Source: Eubacterium sp.
Lineage (GTDB): Bacteria; Bacillota; Clostridia; Lachnospirales; Lachnospiraceae
NCBI GenBank assembly: GCA_017420535.1
Contig: JAFOIV010000061.1
Coordinates: 1-59,727 of the forward strand
Length of the DNA stretch: 59,727 nt
Reading direction: 5' to 3'
Positions within the stretch are counted from its first letter, which is position 1. The number at the start of each line of letters is the position of its first letter. Shown piece by piece: positions 8,868 to 17,727 of this stretch. The translations under genes were made by a program, and so were the position numbers. The notes under the pieces are model-generated. The model was not told the origin of the DNA and did not search any database. It saw only the letters and a list, made by a program, of their open reading frames with translations.

Positions 8868-9110
8868 GAATAATACGCGGTACCACTCTGCTTCATATCT
8901 TCCTTATTGAAGATACCTCATTATCAGATACGAATGCATTCTGCATTTTATATCCTCCCACACATAACGGTTGGGCTCCGTCCTAAGGCTACTATTAATT
9001 CACCCGGCTGCTCCGAGGCGAGTTCGAAGATATTTCCTCCACTGTCTCGCAGCAACCGACAGCTCTCTCTTTGGAATCCCTATCTCTACTATTCCTCTTC
9101 TTTGCATTTC
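8838..9110 (-). promoter_or_regulatory. T-box leader (tRNA-Leu sensing) of leuA
   Basis: The minus strand carries the invariant T-box motif GTGGTACCGCG (8886..8876), an upstream Stem I with AGAGAGC and GCTGCGAGACAG elements, and a specifier loop reading GAA-CTC-GCC. The CTC at 9022..9020 is a leucine codon, as expected for leuA. Downstream is an intrinsic terminator (8867..8838). Uncharged tRNA-Leu should pair with the T-box bulge and stabilise the antiterminator, turning leuA on during leucine shortage. Confidence 0.9.
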
Positions 9111-9130
9111 ATTTATAAACTTTATATTGG

Positions 9131-9158
9131 GACTTTAGCACACAGATGCGCTAAAGTC
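9131..9158. promoter_or_regulatory. Operator-like palindrome over the leuA promoter
   Basis: GACTTTAGC (9131-9139), ten bases, then GCTAAAGTC (9150-9158): a perfect nine-base dyad that covers both the -35 and the -10 of the leuA promoter. It has the size of a dimeric repressor site. The protein is not identifiable from this window. Confidence 0.5.
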
Positions 9159-9160
9159 AA
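9132..9160 (-). promoter_or_regulatory. Promoter of the leuA leader
   Basis: TTGACT (9160..9155), a 17-base spacer ending in TGTGC, and TAAAGT (9137..9132). It is placed just upstream of T-box Stem I. Confidence 0.65.
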
Positions 9161-9280
9161 CCCAAAAAAGCCAATTTTCATCCATCTTTTTTCTTCTACC
9201 TTGTTTTATTCTCCCTAAATAAGTGATACAATTACCTAGATTTTAAAGGAAAATGCTGATTCAATGAAAGGAAAAGGATT

Positions 9281-9958
9281 ATGCCAGAGATTACCAATGA
9301 TTGGGCTATAAAATTAAAGCCTGAATATAGCAAGCCTTATTATAGAAAATTATTTGATTTTATTGGAAAAGAGTATTCCAGCCATACTGTTTTTCCACCT
9401 GGGGATGATATCTTTAATGCCTTTCATCTTACACCTCTTAACAATGTAAAAGTAGTTATAATCGGGCAGGATCCTTATCACGAACCAAATCAGGCTCACG
9501 GCCTGTCATTTTCAGTAAAACCAGGAGTTGATATTCCTCCTTCACTTTTAAATATTTATAAAGAATTACATGAAGACATGGGTTGCTACATTCCGGATAA
9601 TGGATACCTTGTAAAATGGGCCAACCAAGGAGTTCTTTTACTTAATGCGGTATTGACCGTAAGAGCTCACGAAGCTGCCAGCCATCAGAACAAAGGCTGG
9701 GAAGAATTCACCGACTCTGTAATCAGGATTTTAAATGAAGAGGATCGTCCAATAGTCTTCTTACTCTGGGGAAGTTTTGCAAGAAGCAAGAAGAAAATGC
9801 TAAACAATCCTAATCATTTGATTCTTGAAGCACCTCATCCAAGTCCTCTCTCAGCTTACAGAGGATTCTTCGGTTGCAAACATTTTTCAAAAACCAATGA
9901 ATTTCTTGAAAGCAAAGGACTAACTGGTATCGATTGGCAGATTGAAAATCTGAAATAA
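9281..9958 (+). CDS. ung: Uracil-DNA glycosylase
   Basis: A 225-aa family 1 UDG, removing uracil from DNA to start base excision repair. It shows the catalytic water-activating loop GQDPYH (D64), the uracil-recognition strand [16 protein letters not shown], and the DNA-intercalation loop [14 protein letters not shown] near the C-terminus. Length matches the family (about 220 aa). GAAAGGAAAAGG precedes the ATG. It is followed 30 bases later by a histidine phosphatase gene on the same strand and probably the same transcript. Confidence 0.96.
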   Translation: MPEITNDWAIKLKPEYSKPYYRKLFDFIGKEYSSHTVFPPGDDIFNAFHLTPLNNVKVVIIGQDPYHEPNQAHGLSFSVKPGVDIPPSLLNIYKELHEDMGCYIPDNGYLVKWANQGVLLLNAVLTVRAHEAASHQNKGWEEFTDSVIRILNEEDRPIVFLLWGSFARSKKKMLNNPNHLILEAPHPSPLSAYRGFFGCKHFSKTNEFLESKGLTGIDWQIENLK

Positions 9959-9988
9959 AAGCCAGATAAGATATTTTAAGGAGCAGCT

Positions 9989-10639
9989 ATGGAAATATAT
10001 ATAATGCGACACGGCACCACAGATTGGAATGTGCAAAAGAAGATCCAGGGCAATACTGACATTCCCCTTAACAAAGAAGGCATTCTTCTTGCTGATAAAA
10101 GTGGTGAAAATCTTAAAAATACTGACTTTGATGTTATCTATACAAGTCCACTTAAAAGAGCCTATAGAACAGCCCAGGGAATAAGAGGGGACCGTACTGA
10201 GATCCCTATCATAAAAGACAATAGACTTATTGAGATGAATTTTGGAATCTACGAAGGAAAGACCTCCGAGGAAAGAGAGATAATCTCCAATAATTCATTT
10301 TCAAATTTCTTTAAAGCCCCTGAGAAGTTTGTTCCCGGAGAAGGGGGAGAATCATTTGACGATCTCCTTAAAAGAACAAAGGACTTTTTGCAGAACATGA
10401 TCGAGCCTCTGGCCCTTTTATCTCCAGAAGAAAACCCATTTCGTCCGGGTCATCCTGTGGAACGAGTTTTCATCTCCGGCCACGGCGCCATGAATAAGGC
10501 TCTTATGATGTACATAAAAAAATGCACCGACCTTTCAAAATTCTGGGACGGCGCATTACAGGTTAATTGCAATATAATAATTGTAGAATATAAAAACGGT
10601 AACTATTCTGTAAAAAATGAATCAGCCTTCTTCGGTTAA
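9989..10639 (+). CDS. Histidine phosphatase (phosphoglycerate mutase-like) family protein
   Basis: A 216-aa branch 1 histidine phosphatase. The phospho-accepting histidine is in MRHGTTDWN at the N-terminus. The second Arg/catalytic region reads SPLKRAYRTAQ, the acid is in EMNFGIYEGKT, and the second His is in ISGHGAMNKAL. The substrate cannot be told; relatives act on phosphoglycerate, alpha-ribazole phosphate or other small phosphoesters. AAGGAG precedes the ATG. The 3' end overlaps the convergent flippase-like gene by 18 bases. Confidence 0.87.
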   Translation: MEIYIMRHGTTDWNVQKKIQGNTDIPLNKEGILLADKSGENLKNTDFDVIYTSPLKRAYRTAQGIRGDRTEIPIIKDNRLIEMNFGIYEGKTSEEREIISNNSFSNFFKAPEKFVPGEGGESFDDLLKRTKDFLQNMIEPLALLSPEENPFRPGHPVERVFISGHGAMNKALMMYIKKCTDLSKFWDGALQVNCNIIIVEYKNGNYSVKNESAFFG

Positions 10640-11629
10640 TTTCTTCTTTCTTTTATGCATTCCAACAAAGAACGCTCCCACAAAGAAAGGAAAGATCAGA
10701 CTGTAAAATCTATAAAGGATGGCAGCTGCCGCTGCAGATTCCTTAGTGATTATAAGACTAAAAACTGTAATGAATACAAATTCAAATGTTCCAAGTCCCG
10801 CAGGTGCAACCATTACACAGCTGATCATATTGATCACAGCTAAAAGAAGCAATACTCTGACAGGATTCAGTTTGTAATGAGGGATCAAAATGATCCAAGG
10901 CATCACATACCAACAGCATAGCTTTACCATATTAAGACCAAGGAGGATGAAAGCTTCTTTCTTTCGAGAAAGGATATTTCGTCCTTCTTTATTAAATGCT
11001 GTAACATTTGTTTCTATCAATTCCAGCTTATCATGGAATCTGCTTCCTTCTTTTAAGATTTTTCTCGCAATCTTTAATATAAGATCCGCTAACCATTTAG
11101 AGGCCGCAAGGAACATAAGAAAAGCAACGATAACAGTGATAACAAGCACTCCTAAAGCCATATAGGTTTCATAGCTGGCAATACCCTTTTCCTTTGTAAA
11201 AAGCAGTATGATAAATGATACTGTTCCCATTATACCTATAGCTATCTTCTGAAAAGTATATTGAGTAAGTGTCATTCCTGTTCCCTTTGAAACCGGCACT
11301 CCGCATGAATTAAGATAATAAATCTCAGCAAATCCTGAGGCTGATCCAAGAGTCGCCGCCTTATAAAAGGCACAATAAAGACCGCACTTTATGCCATCCC
11401 AGAGACTTATCCTCTCTTTATCAAAATATGTCATTCGACAAATGATAGCCCCTTCAAAAAAGAAATAGCAAAGAGAAGCTGCTGCCACCATAACATTTAC
11501 CCATACCGGTAAATTTATGATTATATTTGCAGCTTTATCACAAGTTTCTTTCTGCCAAATATATGCTAAATACACAAGGGCAAAGATTATTGCCCACTTA
11601 ATAATTCCATTTCTGATTTCTTTTTTCAT
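10622..11629 (-). CDS. Lysylphosphatidylglycerol synthase TM-region / UPF0104 membrane protein
   Basis: A 335-aa polytopic protein with about eight hydrophobic helices. It matches the flippase-like UPF0104 family (membrane half of MprF and related proteins). Family traits include YCAFYKAATLGSASGFAEIYYL near residue 90-110, with the Gly-rich turn, and VAPAGLGTFEFVFI near residue 277. There is no aminoacyl-transferase domain, so it is the stand-alone membrane module, probably moving or binding a lipid-linked substrate. It runs alone and overlaps its convergent neighbour by 18 bases at the 3' end. Confidence 0.75.
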   Translation of the reverse strand: MKKEIRNGIIKWAIIFALVYLAYIWQKETCDKAANIIINLPVWVNVMVAAASLCYFFFEGAIICRMTYFDKERISLWDGIKCGLYCAFYKAATLGSASGFAEIYYLNSCGVPVSKGTGMTLTQYTFQKIAIGIMGTVSFIILLFTKEKGIASYETYMALGVLVITVIVAFLMFLAASKWLADLILKIARKILKEGSRFHDKLELIETNVTAFNKEGRNILSRKKEAFILLGLNMVKLCCWYVMPWIILIPHYKLNPVRVLLLLAVINMISCVMVAPAGLGTFEFVFITVFSLIITKESAAAAAILYRFYSLIFPFFVGAFFVGMHKRKKKLTEEG

Positions 11630-11693
11630 CTAAACACCCAACCAATTGTCTTTATTTCACTCTGAAAACAATACAATATATGATAAAAAAAGT

Positions 11694-11718
11694 AAAGCCG
11701 GAAATAAATCCCGGCTTT
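11694..11718. terminator. Terminator of glgB
   Basis: AAAGCCGG / CCGGCTTT (eight-base stem, nine-base loop), followed on the minus strand by ACTTTTTTTA. It lies about 30 bases after the glgB stop. Confidence 0.75.
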
Positions 11719-11746
11719 GATACTTCTTTATTTCTTCTTTATTTTT

Positions 11747-14068
11747 TTATTTCTTCTTTGTTGAAGTCTTTTTTGCTGCTGGCTTTGCCTTCTTTGTTGC
11801 AGTCTTCTTTGCTACAGTCTTTTTTTTCGCTGGCTTTGTTTCGTCTTCAAAGTCATATTTTAAAACTGTAACTGAAAGTGGAGGCACATCCATAACAATA
11901 GAATACTGTTCTCTATCACATGGTTCTTTTACAGCCTCAAACTTCTTCTTATTATTTCTTCCAAAACCGCCGAATCTTTCTTCATCTGATGAAAGGATCT
12001 CTTCATATTTTGTAAGACATGGAACACCGATCTTATAATCCTTTCTTTCAACAGGAACGAAATTACATATAAACATCAGCTGATCCTTTACAGAAGAACC
12101 TCTTCTTACAAATGCATAGATTCCAGTCTGTGCATCATCAACCTTGGTCCATTCAAAGCCAATAGGTTCATTATCATTATAGTAAAGTGAATCATATTTT
12201 GTATAAACATGGTTAAGTTCCTTAACCCATTCCTGCATTCCCTTATGAAGAGGATTATCCAGAAGGAACCAGTCAAGACTTCTTGCTTCACTCCATTCGC
12301 GACTCTGAGCAAATTCCTGTCCCATAAAGAGAAGTTTCTTTCCAGGATGACCTAACATAAATCCATAGGCAGTTCTCAGATTTGCAAATTTATCAAACTC
12401 CTCTCCAGGCATCTTATTTAACATAGAACATTTAAGATGTACTACCTCATCATGAGAGATAACAAGGATGTAATTCTCTGAATAAGTATAGCTGATAGAG
12501 AAAGTAAGCTTGTTATGATTAAAGCTTCTAAAATATGGATCTGACTTCATATATTCAAGGAAGTCGTTCATCCATCCCATATTCCATTTAAATAAGAATC
12601 CAAGTCCATCCATGGATGAAGGTGCTGTAACCCCTGGCCATGCAGTTGATTCCTCAGCAATAAGATATGCTCCTGGATTTCTTTCTTCTATAACACTATT
12701 TATATTTCTTAAAAGATCTATAGCCTCAAGATTTTCTTTTCCACCATGTTTGTTTGGAACCCAGGCTCCATCCTTCTTTCCATAATCCAGATAAAGCATA
12801 GATGCTACAGCATCAACTCTAAGTCCATCAATATGGAATTTCTCTACCCAGAAAAGTGCATTTGCTGCAAGGAAGTTAGCAACCTCATTGCGGCCATAGT
12901 CAAATATATATGTTCCCCAGTCTGGATGTTCACCCTTTCTTGGATCCGCATTTTCATAAAGAGGCATTCCATCAAATCTTCCAAGTCCATGTGCATCCTT
13001 AGGAAAATGTGCCGGAACCCAGTCAAGGATAACGCCGATCTTTCTTCTATGCATTTCATCGATGAAATACATAAAATCATCCGGTGTTCCATATCTTGAA
13101 GTAGGCGCATAATAATTGGTTACCTGATATCCCCATGAACCATCAAATGGATATTCTGCAATACCCATAAGTTCCACATGGGTATAACCCATTTCCTGAA
13201 GATAATCCCCTAATTTATCTGCTAATTCTCTATAATTATAGAATCCAAAATCTGAATCCTCATCTTTCTTCTGCCATGATCCTAAATGACACTCATAGAT
13301 AGACATTGGCTCCTTAAGTCTAGTAACCCTGTCCTTCTTTGCTCTGTTATTCATCCAGCTTTTATCATTCCATTTATATTGATTAATATCATAAACGATA
13401 TTGGCATTATCCGGTCTGACCTGATTATAATTACCGTATGGATCATCCTTATAAAGAACCTCTCCATATCTAGTAAGGATCTGGAATTTATATACTGTTC
13501 CTGGAAGAACATCTGGAATAAAAAGTTCATAAATACCAGATGCAGAATGGATCTGCATAGGATTCAGCATTCCATCCCACATATTAAAATCACCTACAAC
13601 TGATACACGACGCGCATCCGGTGCCCATACTGCAAAATATGTTCCCTTTACGCCATCTATCTCACATGGGTGAGCACCCATTTTCTCATAAATGTCATAG
13701 TGTTTTCCTTCTGCAAAAAGGTAAGCATCAAAATCAGTGATCTTACCGTCATATGCATAAGCATCTGCAGATTCCACCACGCTTCCATCATAATATTCTG
13801 TTTTAAGTCTATATTTATTTCCTTGGATTTTTGTTGTTGGAAAATAAATTCCATAGAAGCCTTCTTCACTTATCTTCTCTAATGGATAATAAGTTTTCCC
13901 AGTGGCTGTTCTAATAGAAACCTTGTCTGAATGCGGTCTGTAACAGGTTACCACCTGTCCATCACCATAATCATGGATACCAAGAAGCTGCCTTGGGGCA
14001 TTGATCTTCCCCGCCATAAGCTCATCATAAAGAACCCAATTCACCCAGTTATTAAGTCTCTCGTTCAT
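11747..14068 (-). CDS. glgB: 1,4-alpha-glucan branching enzyme with Lys/Ala-rich tail
   Basis: About 773 aa. It makes alpha-1,6 branches in glycogen. An N-terminal CBM48/beta region is followed by a GH13 barrel with the nucleophile Asp in DGLRVDAVASMLYLDYG, the acid Glu in LIAEESTAWPGVT and the third Asp in ISHDEVVHLK. The C-terminal beta domain ends at about residue 745 and is followed by some 28 residues of KKT/AKK repeats resembling a histone-H1 tail, not usual for GlgB. The start is placed at ATG 14068 (MNERLNN) because AGGAGG lies 10 bases before it, although an in-frame ATG exists at 14089. No other glycogen gene is adjacent. Confidence 0.95.
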   Translation of the reverse strand: MNERLNNWVNWVLYDELMAGKINAPRQLLGIHDYGDGQVVTCYRPHSDKVSIRTATGKTYYPLEKISEEGFYGIYFPTTKIQGNKYRLKTEYYDGSVVESADAYAYDGKITDFDAYLFAEGKHYDIYEKMGAHPCEIDGVKGTYFAVWAPDARRVSVVGDFNMWDGMLNPMQIHSASGIYELFIPDVLPGTVYKFQILTRYGEVLYKDDPYGNYNQVRPDNANIVYDINQYKWNDKSWMNNRAKKDRVTRLKEPMSIYECHLGSWQKKDEDSDFGFYNYRELADKLGDYLQEMGYTHVELMGIAEYPFDGSWGYQVTNYYAPTSRYGTPDDFMYFIDEMHRRKIGVILDWVPAHFPKDAHGLGRFDGMPLYENADPRKGEHPDWGTYIFDYGRNEVANFLAANALFWVEKFHIDGLRVDAVASMLYLDYGKKDGAWVPNKHGGKENLEAIDLLRNINSVIEERNPGAYLIAEESTAWPGVTAPSSMDGLGFLFKWNMGWMNDFLEYMKSDPYFRSFNHNKLTFSISYTYSENYILVISHDEVVHLKCSMLNKMPGEEFDKFANLRTAYGFMLGHPGKKLLFMGQEFAQSREWSEARSLDWFLLDNPLHKGMQEWVKELNHVYTKYDSLYYNDNEPIGFEWTKVDDAQTGIYAFVRRGSSVKDQLMFICNFVPVERKDYKIGVPCLTKYEEILSSDEERFGGFGRNNKKKFEAVKEPCDREQYSIVMDVPPLSVTVLKYDFEDETKPAKKKTVAKKTATKKAKPAAKKTSTKKK

Positions 14069-14283
14069 GTAAAATAATCCTCCTGCCATTCACATACACT
14101 TTTATGCATAACCCTAGTAGACGCATTAACGTCACACTCTTTATTCTACCACGAAGCCTCGCTTCGTGCATCAAATAATTTAATCTATTTTTCTTGCCTC
14201 TGCCTACTGGTTAAGCTATACTTTACACAGGAAAAATGCATGACAAATTGCATTTTATGATCAAAAGGAAGGGACTGATAAAA

Positions 14284-15318
14284 ATGCCTAAAAAAGCTGA
14301 ATCAACCAAAGGAATGGCCGAGTTATCCCGGGAAATAAAAGAGAAGTCCTTTCAGAACTTATATCTTCTCACAGGTTCAGAACACTATCTCATAAATCAG
14401 TTTAGAGATCTTCTTGTTCAGGCTCTTGTGCCGGAAGATGATACAATGAATTATTCTCATTATGACACCTCATCCTGTGATGGAAAAACTATCGCAAATG
14501 ATATCGTCACTCTTCCATTTTTTGCTGAACATAGAGTCATTTTAGTTGAAGACAGTGGCTTTTTCTTAAAGTCAAATGATGACCTTTTAGAAGGCATTGA
14601 AAAAATGGCAGATGAAAACATCTTAATCTTCTGCGAACATGATATGGAAAAGCAGGGACAGCTTACTAAAGCTGTTGATAAAAGAGGAAAACTCTATAAG
14701 ATATTTGATGCAAAAAATGCTGTATATACTTTTGACACCATGGATGAAAGAACAATCCTTACATGGTTAAAAAAGAAGATCACCGACGAAGGACTAAGTG
14801 TCGATGACCGGGCAATATATAGATTATATGAAGTTGCCGGTCCCGATATGACCAATCTTTCAAATGAGGTAGAAAAGCTCATCTGCTATTCTCTGGGAAA
14901 AAATAAGATAACCGTAAATACAGTCGATGAGATATCCATTTCCAAAACTGAGGATAAAGTATTTGAAATGGTAGATGCCATATCAAAACATGATAAAAAG
15001 ACAGCTATCCTGCTTTATAATGACCTGATGATACTTAGAGAAGCTCCAATGAAGATCCTTACTCTCATCACAAGACATTATAATATCCTAAGTCAGCTTT
15101 CACTTATGGATAACGAGAAATATGATTATACAAGAATGTCTAAAGTAGCTGGGATAAATCCTTATTTCATCAAGAAATATATGACCATAGTAAAACAGTA
15201 TAAATATAAAGAGCTCCTTAAAGCAGTCACCCTCTGTCAGGACACAGATTACACCATAAAAACAGGTGCATTAAGCGATAAGGACGCCTTAGAAAAACTG
15301 ATCATTTCTCTGGTTTAA
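14284..15318 (+). CDS. holA: DNA polymerase III delta subunit (clamp loader)
   Basis: About 344 aa. HolA opens the sliding clamp inside the clamp-loader complex. The N-terminal AAA+-like fold shows NLYLLTGSEHYLINQF, a P-loop-derived segment without Walker lysine as normal for delta. Further on it has FAEHRVILVEDSGFF and the DMTNLSNEVEKLICY helix typical of the family, then an all-helical C-terminal domain. The start chosen is ATG 14284 with AAGGAAGGG ten bases upstream. As in many Firmicutes it is next to rpsT, here convergent, with a shared terminator between them. Confidence 0.92.
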   Translation: MPKKAESTKGMAELSREIKEKSFQNLYLLTGSEHYLINQFRDLLVQALVPEDDTMNYSHYDTSSCDGKTIANDIVTLPFFAEHRVILVEDSGFFLKSNDDLLEGIEKMADENILIFCEHDMEKQGQLTKAVDKRGKLYKIFDAKNAVYTFDTMDERTILTWLKKKITDEGLSVDDRAIYRLYEVAGPDMTNLSNEVEKLICYSLGKNKITVNTVDEISISKTEDKVFEMVDAISKHDKKTAILLYNDLMILREAPMKILTLITRHYNILSQLSLMDNEKYDYTRMSKVAGINPYFIKKYMTIVKQYKYKELLKAVTLCQDTDYTIKTGALSDKDALEKLIISLV

Positions 15319-15325
15319 ATGCAAT

Positions 15326-15353
15326 AAAAAAGACGCCTCACGGCGTCTTTTTT
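15326..15353. terminator. Bidirectional terminator between holA and rpsT
   Basis: AAAAAAGACGCC, four bases, GGCGTCTTTTTT: the stem is flanked by A and T runs and serves both convergent genes. Confidence 0.9.
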
Positions 15354-15361
15354 ATATAAAA

Positions 15362-15625
15362 CTAAGCGATCTTATTAACAGCTTTGTTAAGTCTTGAAAT
15401 CTTTCTAGCAGCTGTGTTCTTGTGAAGGATACCCTTCTTAGCAGCCTTATCAATCTTTGATGTAGCAGCGAGAAGTGCTGTTGCAGCAGCTTCCTTGTTA
15501 CCCTCAGCGATAGCAGCATCTACCTTCTTAACAAGAGTCTTAAGCTCTGTCTTAACTGCCTTATTTCTCATTTCCTTCTTCTTGCTTACAAGAATTCTCT
15601 TCTTAGCTGATTTAATGTTAGCCAA
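15362..15625 (-). CDS. rpsT: 30S ribosomal protein S20
   Basis: An 87-aa very basic protein with the S20 N-terminus ANIKSAKKRILVSKKKEMRNKA and the conserved C-terminal GILHKNTAARKISRL. It binds 16S rRNA early in small-subunit assembly. Length matches the family. AGGTAAAG lies upstream of the ATG. A strong TTGACT-17-TATTAT promoter is about 135 bases upstream, leaving a long untranslated leader. Confidence 0.97.
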   Translation of the reverse strand: MANIKSAKKRILVSKKKEMRNKAVKTELKTLVKKVDAAIAEGNKEAAATALLAATSKIDKAAKKGILHKNTAARKISRLNKAVNKIA

Positions 15626-15761
15626 TGTTCTTTACCTCCATAAAAGATTAAAAAATAATAATTTATTATGAATGATTCCATTTAGCCAAGACACGGTCAG
15701 CTTTCTAAAAAAGCCGGGCATGTGAAACCACTATCTGCGTAAAAATTTACACGCAAAACAT

Positions 15762-15790
15762 ATAATACAACAGCCAATAATGATAGTCAA
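15762..15790 (-). promoter_or_regulatory. Strong promoter of rpsT
   Basis: TTGACT (15790..15785), 17 bases, TATTAT (15767..15762) on the minus strand. The -35 box overlaps the stop codon of the upstream ABC ATPase gene. The transcript would begin near 15755, giving an approximately 130-base leader with a small GCGTGTAAA/TTTACGC hairpin. Confidence 0.75.
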
Positions 15791-16449
15791 GTGAATATTT
15801 CTCCATCTTTCATTACTATTCTTTTTGTCCCTTCCTTCGCAATACCAGGATCATGTGTGACTAGAATTATTGTTTTTCCTTCTTCATTAAGTTTCTTTAA
15901 AATCCCCAAAATTTTCTTACCATTTTCTTCATCCAATGAACCAGTTGGTTCATCAGCAAGTATAACTGTAGTATCCGCTATTATAGAACGAGCTATAGCT
16001 GTTCTTTGTCTTTCCCCACCAGAAATCTGATATGGATACTTATTTTTCTTTGAGATAATATCTAGTTCTTCCAATATCTGATCTACGTTCTTTGAATCAT
16101 TTAAAGCTTTTTTATGTCTATATCTTAATGGAAGAACAACATTTTCATATACTGTTCTATCATTTATCAATGCAAAATGTTGCACCACGAAACCTATACT
16201 TTTATTTCTAAATGCAGCCATTTTTTTATCGGAGAATCCACTTACATCTTCGCCTTCAAATAAGTATTTCCCAGAATCTGGCTTTATGATTCCTCCAAGA
16301 ACATTAAGCAGAGTAGTCTTCCCACAACCACTTTTCCCGGAAATGGTAACAAATTCAGCTTTTTTAATTGTTATATTAATATTTTTTAAAGCATCTATTT
16401 TTGCTTCTTTTTTTCCATAGCTTACCGAAACATTATTTAATTCTATCAT
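15787..16449 (-). CDS. ABC transporter ATP-binding protein, MacB/LolD type
   Basis: A 220-aa ATPase with Walker A GKSGCGKTTLL (about 39-49), a Q-loop in GFVVQHFALI, the signature SGGERQRTAIARS and Walker B VILADEPTGSLDEENG, followed by the H-loop VTHD. The ADEPTGSLD form marks the MacB/LolD/FtsE group that works with FtsX-type permeases. Its start directly abuts the stop of the 425-aa permease gene. Together with the two permeases and the secreted four-cysteine peptide upstream it forms an export or immunity cassette of the kind seen with bacteriocins. Confidence 0.9.
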   Translation of the reverse strand: MIELNNVSVSYGKKEAKIDALKNINITIKKAEFVTISGKSGCGKTTLLNVLGGIIKPDSGKYLFEGEDVSGFSDKKMAAFRNKSIGFVVQHFALINDRTVYENVVLPLRYRHKKALNDSKNVDQILEELDIISKKNKYPYQISGGERQRTAIARSIIADTTVILADEPTGSLDEENGKKILGILKKLNEEGKTIILVTHDPGIAKEGTKRIVMKDGEIFT

Positions 16450-17727
16450 TTATTCCTTCCCCCCAATATAGGTATCCAGTTTCATTTCTTTAATATATAC
16501 TGCGCATGCCACACTCGTTATGATCAATATACTTATCATCGCATATTGAACCACCAAAACAGATTTAAGTGTATATCCAAAGATCAAAAGTCCCATTGAA
16601 GCAAGTACATCTCCAATAGCCATTATTAACCCTAATGCTATAAAGCTCTCTTTATTAATACTTTTACGCGATGCACCACAAATCATTTCAACTCCAAAAG
16701 TCTGAAAGTTTTCCCTAAGCATGCTACATAATGCTATAATATTCGCTGCAGCAGCAAATATTAGAATTATTATTACAATAATTCTAAACTGTTTTGAAAC
16801 CTCACTAGTCATAGCAGAATACTTTTCTAATATATTTTCATGCCCTAAGGCCCCATTATATACAAAATAAATATTCCAGTTTTCCAATCCATGGTCTTTA
16901 ATAATTTTTTTGAATGCTTCACCAGTCTCTTCATATCCTAAAGAAGAATTTATATATCCATTTACTTGATTTAACAATACTATTCTGGCAAATCTATCAC
17001 ATCGATCTGAATATAAAGCCGGCACAATAATATATCTTTCACATGATTTCATCTTATTATCAGATGAATCATAAAAAAAAGCACCGTCAGCCACAAAACC
17101 AATAACATAAAAATCAAATTTTTCTCCCATATAATAGGCCTTAAATGAATCATTTATCTTCAAAACGCCCTTATATGTTGATCCAAGTAATACAGGAATT
17201 CGATTTTCATCATTTAAACAATAATCATCACTTGAAAAAATGACCCCTTCAGAGATTTTTATATTATTCTCGTCAAAAAAACTTGAAGATACCTGAATTG
17301 ACTTGGTTGCATACATCGTCTCCCCCAGATAATCATTTACTGCTTCATCCGAATAACCGTCCTCGTAACCATACAAAAACTGCTCTGGCATCTTCTGACT
17401 TGTCACTTCTAATACCTGACTTGACAAAGAATAAAATGAAAAATCTTTTTCCTTACCCAAATCTTCCAAAAAGAGATGTAATTTATCAAAATTCACTCTG
17501 CCATTCTCGTCATAATAATTGTAATATGACGCATCAGATAAATATTCTCCTGTACGATATAATGTCATATTCCCATATGTTTCCATATATTTCTTTTTTG
17601 CATCATCACTTGTATTCTTAGCCACAAAAGCTACTCCAAGAATATATAAACATAAACAAACAAGTAATATCATTACAACAGTTTGAAACCTATGTTTTTT
17701 TAAAATATTTAATCCATTATTTATCAC
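16450..17727 (-). CDS. FtsX-type ABC transporter permease (downstream half)
   Basis: A 425-aa membrane protein. One N-terminal helix (FQTVVMILLVCLCLYILGVAF) is followed by a roughly 290-residue extracytoplasmic domain and three C-terminal helices (IIVIIILIFAAAANIIALCS and two after), the FtsX/MacB layout. The GTG start overlaps the stop of the preceding permease gene (GTGA) with GAAGAGGTG upstream. With the 333-aa protein it equals the two halves of the single large bacteriocin-associated membrane protein (DUF1430 type) found in lactococcin-972-like cassettes; that equivalence is inference. The sequence is divergent, so the substrate is unknown. Confidence 0.75.
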   Translation of the reverse strand: MINNGLNILKKHRFQTVVMILLVCLCLYILGVAFVAKNTSDDAKKKYMETYGNMTLYRTGEYLSDASYYNYYDENGRVNFDKLHLFLEDLGKEKDFSFYSLSSQVLEVTSQKMPEQFLYGYEDGYSDEAVNDYLGETMYATKSIQVSSSFFDENNIKISEGVIFSSDDYCLNDENRIPVLLGSTYKGVLKINDSFKAYYMGEKFDFYVIGFVADGAFFYDSSDNKMKSCERYIIVPALYSDRCDRFARIVLLNQVNGYINSSLGYEETGEAFKKIIKDHGLENWNIYFVYNGALGHENILEKYSAMTSEVSKQFRIIVIIILIFAAAANIIALCSMLRENFQTFGVEMICGASRKSINKESFIALGLIMAIGDVLASMGLLIFGYTLKSVLVVQYAMISILIITSVACAVYIKEMKLDTYIGGKE

